Positions 5,760 to 9,432 of a stretch of DNA of 9,432 nucleotides are shown in pieces; position 1 is the first letter of the stretch; each line of letters starts with the position of its first letter. The position numbers and the translations under genes were made by a program. Origin of the DNA: an uncultured Oscillospiraceae bacterium (GTDB lineage: Bacteria; Bacillota; Clostridia; Oscillospirales; Acutalibacteraceae); the NCBI GenBank assembly GCA_902461995.1, contig CABQAA010000059.1:1-9432 (forward strand), read 5' to 3'. The notes below the pieces were generated by a model. That model did no database searches. It was not told the origin of the DNA and saw only the letters and a list, made by a program, of their open reading frames with translations.

Positions 5760-6325
5760 TAGATCGAACCCTCCTTCATGCGGTCGAACAGTTCATCCGA
5801 GGTGATGACCGTGCCGAGATACTTGGCGATGTCGGTCAGATGCACGTCGTTGACCACGTCTGAGTTGGTCGCCACGCAGTCGCGCAGCACAATGGCATTG
5901 TAGTCGAGATAGTAGGCGTCGGTAACGGTGGCGCGGATGCAGCAGTTGGTTTTCGTCCCCACCACAATCACGTTCTCCACGTGATTTTCACGCAGGACGA
6001 GATCGAGATCGGTTCCGAAGAAGCCGCTGTACCGCCGCTTCTTGATCACGTAATCCCGCTGCAAATCGACATGCAGCAGAGGATCGATCTCCTCCCCGCC
6101 GCTGCCCTCGATGCAGTTCGGGCGCATGGTGGAGAGATTCTTATCCGGTTTATCTTTCCGGTAGCAGTGCTGCATGAACACGATGAGCATCCCGTGTTCC
6201 CGGCATCGCTCCACGACCTGTGCAATGCGGGGAAGGATCTCCCGGTTCTGCGGATAGAACACCAGACCCTGCGGATCGGTAAAGTCACGCACCATATCCA
6301 CAACAATCAAGGCGGTTTTGCTCAT
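5759..6325 (-). CDS. Isochorismatase-family cysteine hydrolase (RutB/nicotinamidase-like)
   Basis: 188 residues, normal for the family. The catalytic triad of cysteine amidohydrolases is visible: Asp10 in ALIVVDMVRDF, Lys96 in VIKKRRYSGFFGTDLD, and Cys129 in VVGTKTNCCIRATVTDAY. The RYSGFxGTxLD and GTxTNxC patterns are closest, by eye, to ureidoacrylate and N-carbamoylsarcosine amidohydrolases and other RutB-like enzymes. Such enzymes hydrolyse an amide or carbamoyl group to acid plus ammonia (and CO2 for ureido compounds). True isochorismatases lack the Cys, so that activity is unlikely. In this operon it may act on the base or on its breakdown product (inference); nicotinamide is another possibility. 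GAAAGGAG lies before the ATG, and the gene follows permease 2 by 21 bases. Confidence 0.92.
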   Translation of the reverse strand: MSKTALIVVDMVRDFTDPQGLVFYPQNREILPRIAQVVERCREHGMLIVFMQHCYRKDKPDKNLSTMRPNCIEGSGGEEIDPLLHVDLQRDYVIKKRRYSGFFGTDLDLVLRENHVENVIVVGTKTNCCIRATVTDAYYLDYNAIVLRDCVATNSDVVNDVHLTDIAKYLGTVITSDELFDRMKEGSI

Positions 6326-6346
6326 GGAATTCGCGCTCCTTTCCGA

Positions 6347-7252
6347 TTAAAATCCGCGGACTTTGATCTTGCGGCGTTTGATGACCGACACGACGGTCAG
6401 CACCACGGCCATGATGACATACGGGATGACGTCGAACAGGGCGGCGGCCGGACCGGCATAGACGCTCATGTTGACGGACAGAGCTCTCGCTACACCGAAG
6501 ACGATGGCGTACAGCGCACTCGATACAGGGGCGCCGCGTCCGCAGTAGATGGCGGCGATGGCGATGAAGCCGCGGCCGGCGGTCATGTTGTTCGTGAAGA
6601 GAGCCGTCCGCTCGAGGGAGAGGTTGATGCCGGCGAGGGCGCAGCAGAAGGCGCCGATCAGGATAGCGATATACTTGTATTTGTTGGTTTTCAGGCCCAG
6701 GCTGCGGGCGGCGTCCTCGTTTTCACCGACAACGCGGACATACACGCCGAACCGGGTGCGATACATCAGGACCGCCATGACGGCGATGCCGATGAAGGCC
6801 ACATAGGTGATGGGAGGGTGGCCGCTCAGGATCGGCCCGAGGATCGGAATATCCTGGATAAAGGGAATGTTGATCTTGAAATCCGCCACGTTGATCGAGG
6901 GAAGAGTGATGTTTGCGCTGTTCATGAGCTTGAGCACGAATCCGGCGATGGCGGGAACCAGCATATTGATAGCCAGACCCACAATGATCACATTACCCTT
7001 GCAGGTGACGCTCATAAAGGAGAAGATCAGCCCCAGCAGCATGCACAGTACGATGGCGATGAGGCAGCCGAGGAAGATGTTGCCCGTTAAGCTGCTGAAC
7101 AGCATGGAGAAGAACGCGCCGGCGAGCATGATGCCCTCCAGGGAGATGTTCAGCACGTTGGCTTTATAGGCAAAGATGCCGCCGAGCACACAGAGCAGGA
7201 TGGGCGCGGTATGATAGACGGAATCGTAGAGAATATTTCCTAACATGTCCAT
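6347..7252 (-). CDS. ABC importer permease 2, nucleoside type (NupQ/YufQ-like)
   Basis: 301 residues and very hydrophobic, with about eight or more membrane segments (roughly 15-30, 38-55, 58-82, 87-110, 147-164, 193-212, 226-258 and 270-291). The family (BPD_transp_2) hallmark NVLNISLEGIMLAGAF (32-47) is present. So is a cytoplasmic coupling loop with VVGENEDAARSLGL (174-187), followed by GINLSLERTALF and TAGRGFIAIAAI. The short basic tail (KRRKIKVRGF) should be cytoplasmic. It forms the membrane channel with permease 1. In known systems of this architecture (NupNOPQ, PnrABCDE, BmpUVW) the cargo is nucleosides. The ATG follows directly after the stop of permease 1 (TAAATG), with AAGGAGG eight bases upstream inside that gene, so translation is probably coupled. 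Confidence 0.93.
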   Translation of the reverse strand: MDMLGNILYDSVYHTAPILLCVLGGIFAYKANVLNISLEGIMLAGAFFSMLFSSLTGNIFLGCLIAIVLCMLLGLIFSFMSVTCKGNVIIVGLAINMLVPAIAGFVLKLMNSANITLPSINVADFKINIPFIQDIPILGPILSGHPPITYVAFIGIAVMAVLMYRTRFGVYVRVVGENEDAARSLGLKTNKYKYIAILIGAFCCALAGINLSLERTALFTNNMTAGRGFIAIAAIYCGRGAPVSSALYAIVFGVARALSVNMSVYAGPAAALFDVIPYVIMAVVLTVVSVIKRRKIKVRGF

Positions 7253-8320
7253 TTACTGCGCCTCCTTTTTGGATTTGCGTTCTTTCCATTTGTCCAGCAG
7301 GCCGAAGCGTTCATTGAGGAACTGCACGGCCAGGAACAGAATGATCAGGCTTTGGATGACCGCGACGATTTCTTTGGGAACATTCGTGTACATATTGATG
7401 TTGTCCGATCCGGTCTTTAAGGAGCTGTAGAAGACGGAGGCGATCAGGATGCCGATGGGGGAGTGGCGCCCGAGCAGGGCGATCAGCATACCGTCCCACC
7501 CGAGTCCGGGAGACCCCGAAAAGCTGAGGGTATAGCGGAATTTTTCGCTCATCATGTAGCCTGCGCCCGCGATGCCGGCCAGCGCGCCGCTGATGAGCAT
7601 GAGGACGATGATTTTGCGGCGGACCCGCATCCCGGTCGCCTCGGCGAATTCGGCGTTCTTGCCGATGGCGGTGATTTCATAGCCGAGTTTGGTCCGCTTC
7701 ATGACAAACCACATGACCAGGAAAATAATCAAAGCGATGAAGAAGAACATGGTCAGCCGGGAATTCCCGAGACGGTTGAACATGGCGCTGTCCTTAATGG
7801 AGGGAGTAGCGACATAGCCGACGCCCTGCTCCCGGAACGGACCGGAGGAGAGGTATTCGAGAACTTTGATCATCGCGTAGTTGAAGGTCAGCGTGACCAC
7901 CATTTCATCGACATGGAAATACGCTTTGAGCAGCGCGGGGATCATCGCGAAGAGCATGCCGCAGACGGCACCCACGGCAAAGCAGAGCAGCTTATCCACC
8001 ACGGCGTTGCCGGTGCTCATCCACGCTCCGGCGATGCCCGCAAAGAAACCGCCGAACAGCAGCTGGCCTTCCACACCCATGTTGTAGATGTTGGCTTTGA
8101 AGGTGATGGCGATCGCGAGACCCGTCAGAATCAGGGGGGAGGCATAATGCAGGGTGTTGGCGAAACCGTTTGCCGAAAACAGGGACTCCCTCAGCATAAC
8201 GCCGTAAACTTCAAGCGGGTTTTCCCCGATGACCGCTATGACGATGCCGCCGATGACGAACGCCAGCAGAACCGGCAGCAGAGAATTGAGCAGTTTCTTG
8301 CCCCAATGCTGTTTGGTCAT
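7253..8320 (-). CDS. ABC importer permease 1, nucleoside type (NupP/YufP-like)
   Basis: 355 residues, the longer partner of the permease pair, as in Bacillus YufP. An N-terminal membrane segment (about 13-32) is followed by a periplasm-facing loop. The family core FKANIYNMGVEGQLLFGGF (74-92) and further membrane spans follow (about 110-130, 188-207, 236-256, 277-303 and 317-336). AIGKNAEFAEATGMRVRR (218-235) is the cytoplasmic coupling loop. PGLGWDGMLIALLGRHSPIG (271-290) is strongly typical of nucleoside/BmpA-linked importers. The charged C-terminal tail is cytoplasmic. The start overlaps the stop of the ATPase gene by four bases (ATGA), with a strong GAGGAGGTG site inside that gene. Confidence 0.94.
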   Translation of the reverse strand: MTKQHWGKKLLNSLLPVLLAFVIGGIVIAVIGENPLEVYGVMLRESLFSANGFANTLHYASPLILTGLAIAITFKANIYNMGVEGQLLFGGFFAGIAGAWMSTGNAVVDKLLCFAVGAVCGMLFAMIPALLKAYFHVDEMVVTLTFNYAMIKVLEYLSSGPFREQGVGYVATPSIKDSAMFNRLGNSRLTMFFFIALIIFLVMWFVMKRTKLGYEITAIGKNAEFAEATGMRVRRKIIVLMLISGALAGIAGAGYMMSEKFRYTLSFSGSPGLGWDGMLIALLGRHSPIGILIASVFYSSLKTGSDNINMYTNVPKEIVAVIQSLIILFLAVQFLNERFGLLDKWKERKSKKEAQ

Positions 8321-9432
8321 TGCGGCACCTCCTCTTTAGCGGCGGGGGACTGGACCGCGCCTGCCATCAGCAGGCCGATTTCCGCGGTGGAAATCGTCTT
8401 GGGATCCACCTCGCCGATAATCTTGCCTTTGTACATGACCGCGACGCGGTCGGACAGACTCATGATCTCGGTCAGTTCGCTGGAGATCAGCAGCACAGCA
8501 TTCCCTTCATTGCGGAATTTCAGCAGCTGCTTGTGTATGAATTCAATAGATCCGACATCCACGCCGCGGGTCGGCTGGCAGGCGATAATCAGATTGGGAT
8601 GGCTCTCAAATTCCCGGGCGATGATGATTTTCTGCGCGTTGCCGCCCGAAAGCTGGGAGACGTTGCCGTTTTCCTCCGCCACGCGGATATCGTATTTTTC
8701 AATGTAATCGCGGGCCCGTTTCCGGATGTTCTTCTGTTTCAGAACACCGCACCGACAGACCTCCGTATCGCTCCAGTATCCGGCGATGCAGTTGTCGGGG
8801 ATGCTCATGTCCCGGCACAGCCCCTGGGCGTAGCGGTCCTCCGGAACGATACCGAGTCCGGCCTTCCGCAACTGATCCGGCCACAGATTGGTGATCTCTT
8901 TGTCGGCGATGGTCACACGGCCCTTGGTGGCGGTCATCAGGCCGGTCAGGAGCTTGACAAGTTCGCTCTGTCCGTTGCCTTCGACGCCGGCGATGCCGAA
9001 CACCTCGCCTTTATGTACCTCGAAGCTGACGCCGCCGACCACTTCATGCCCCTGCGCGTTGACGGTATGCAGGTCTTCGACACGGTAGGCGACCGTGTCC
9101 CCGGCAGGCTGCGCACCTTCGTTGCTGACGGTCAAAACCACATCGCGGCCGACCATCATCTGGGCGAGTTCCTTTTCGTTCGTGTCTTTGGTCTGCACGG
9201 TGCCGATGACCTTTCCGTGCCGGATCACCGTCACGCTGTCGCTCAGTTCCATGACTTCCCGCAGCTTGTGGGTGATGACGATGATGGTTTTTCCGCCTTC
9301 CCGCAGGGCCTTGAGATTGTCGATGAGGCGGTCAACCTCCTGGGGAGTCAGCACCGAGGTCGGTTCGTCGAGAATCAGGATCCGCACGTTGCGGTACAGC
9401 ATTTTGAGAATCTCGGCCTGCTGGCACAAACC
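8317..9432 (-). CDS. ABC importer ATPase with two nucleotide-binding domains, nucleoside type (NupO/YufO-like), 5' truncated
   Basis: The frame is open at the right edge, so the N-terminal part, including the first Walker A, is missing. The TTG at 9427-9429 is internal, because the visible sequence begins inside the first domain's signature region (G-L-CQQAEILKML). The first domain then shows Walker B ILILDEPTSVLTP (17-29 of the segment read from that TTG) and the H-loop His54 in VITHK. The second domain has a degenerate Walker A, GVEGNGQSEL (148-157); the signature LSGGNAQK (260-267); and a Walker B region with Gln in place of the usual Asp/Glu, IIACQPTRGVDVG (281-293). This asymmetry is usual for sugar/nucleoside ATPases of the RbsA/YufO type. 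The protein powers the two downstream permeases from the cytoplasm. A BmpA-like lipoprotein gene is expected upstream, outside the window. Confidence 0.95.
   Translation of the reverse strand, partial: GLCQQAEILKMLYRNVRILILDEPTSVLTPQEVDRLIDNLKALREGGKTIIVITHKLREVMELSDSVTVIRHGKVIGTVQTKDTNEKELAQMMVGRDVVLTVSNEGAQPAGDTVAYRVEDLHTVNAQGHEVVGGVSFEVHKGEVFGIAGVEGNGQSELVKLLTGLMTATKGRVTIADKEITNLWPDQLRKAGLGIVPEDRYAQGLCRDMSIPDNCIAGYWSDTEVCRCGVLKQKNIRKRARDYIEKYDIRVAEENGNVSQLSGGNAQKIIIAREFESHPNLIIACQPTRGVDVGSIEFIHKQLLKFRNEGNAVLLISSELTEIMSLSDRVAVMYKGKIIGEVDPKTISTAEIGLLMAGAVQSPAAKEEVPQ

Larger units (their letters stand above)
645..9432 (-). other. Apparent single operon: nucleoside importer plus catabolic enzymes
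   Basis: Ten co-directional genes have no internal terminator-like hairpin with a T run in any gap. Gaps range from overlaps of one to four bases (ATPase/permease 1, hydrolase/kinase) to about 55 bases (kinase/phosphorylase, BtpA-like/alcohol dehydrogenase). The first visible gene is cut by the right edge, so the promoter is not in the window. The strong terminator at 645-686 closes the unit. Internal promoters cannot be excluded. Confidence 0.8.

Noticed and set aside
5759..6325. Assignment as isochorismatase (EntB-like, siderophore synthesis).
   Set aside because: The catalytic Cys and RutB-like motifs fit amidohydrolases; no siderophore genes are nearby.
5981..8707. Long plus-strand open frames of about 370-414 codons opposite the permease and hydrolase genes.
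   Set aside because: Their His/Asp/Glu/Gly-rich composition is typical of antisense frames in GC-rich DNA; the minus-strand frames encode clear protein families with ribosome binding sites.
9427..9429. TTG as the start codon of the ATPase.
   Set aside because: The codon lies within the signature motif of the first nucleotide-binding domain and the frame stays open to the window edge, so the gene is truncated rather than starting here.

Overview
The window looks like chromosomal DNA of a GC-rich, probably anaerobic Firmicute (Clostridia-like). This is inferred from strong AAAGGAG-type ribosome binding sites before nearly every gene, tightly packed co-directional genes, and a nucleoside-type ABC importer resembling the Bacillus YufOPQ/NupOPQ set. 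No rRNA, tRNA, mobile element or CRISPR array is visible, so the taxonomic guess is only moderate.

Layout. At the left edge is the C-terminal part of a plus-strand cyclase/kynurenine formamidase-family hydrolase (1-452), followed by a terminator-like hairpin (466-500). The 250-base convergent gap (453-702) holds this hairpin and a second, strong intrinsic terminator serving the minus strand (645-686); nothing else convincing lies there. From 703 to the right edge, ten genes run on the minus strand as one apparent operon. In transcription order they are: ABC ATPase with two nucleotide-binding domains (truncated at the right edge), permease 1, permease 2, isochorismatase-family amidohydrolase, PfkB-family kinase, uridine phosphorylase-like nucleoside phosphorylase, BtpA/SgcQ-family TIM barrel, iron-containing alcohol dehydrogenase, TrpA-like TIM barrel, and a VOC/glyoxalase-fold protein. 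The first five genes are joined by stop/start overlaps or gaps of at most about 21 bases; the later ones are separated by gaps of about 30-55 bases, each with its own ribosome binding site. The operon promoter, the rest of the ATPase and probably a BmpA-type binding lipoprotein lie beyond position 9432.

How the genes may work together (inference). The importer brings in a nucleoside or nucleoside-like compound. The phosphorylase splits it into a base and a pentose-1-phosphate. The PfkB kinase phosphorylates the sugar or the nucleoside. The isochorismatase-family enzyme could hydrolyse an amide or ureido bond in the base part. The two phosphate-binding TIM barrels (BtpA-like and TrpA-like) are candidates for isomerisation or retro-aldol cleavage of a sugar phosphate. 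The iron alcohol dehydrogenase would reduce a released aldehyde, and the VOC protein may act on a small oxo-compound. No DeoC, PsuG, phosphopentomutase or MtnA-type gene is visible, so this set does not match the standard nucleoside, pseudouridine or 5-deoxyribose routes. It is a good candidate for an undescribed nucleoside-salvage or degradation pathway.
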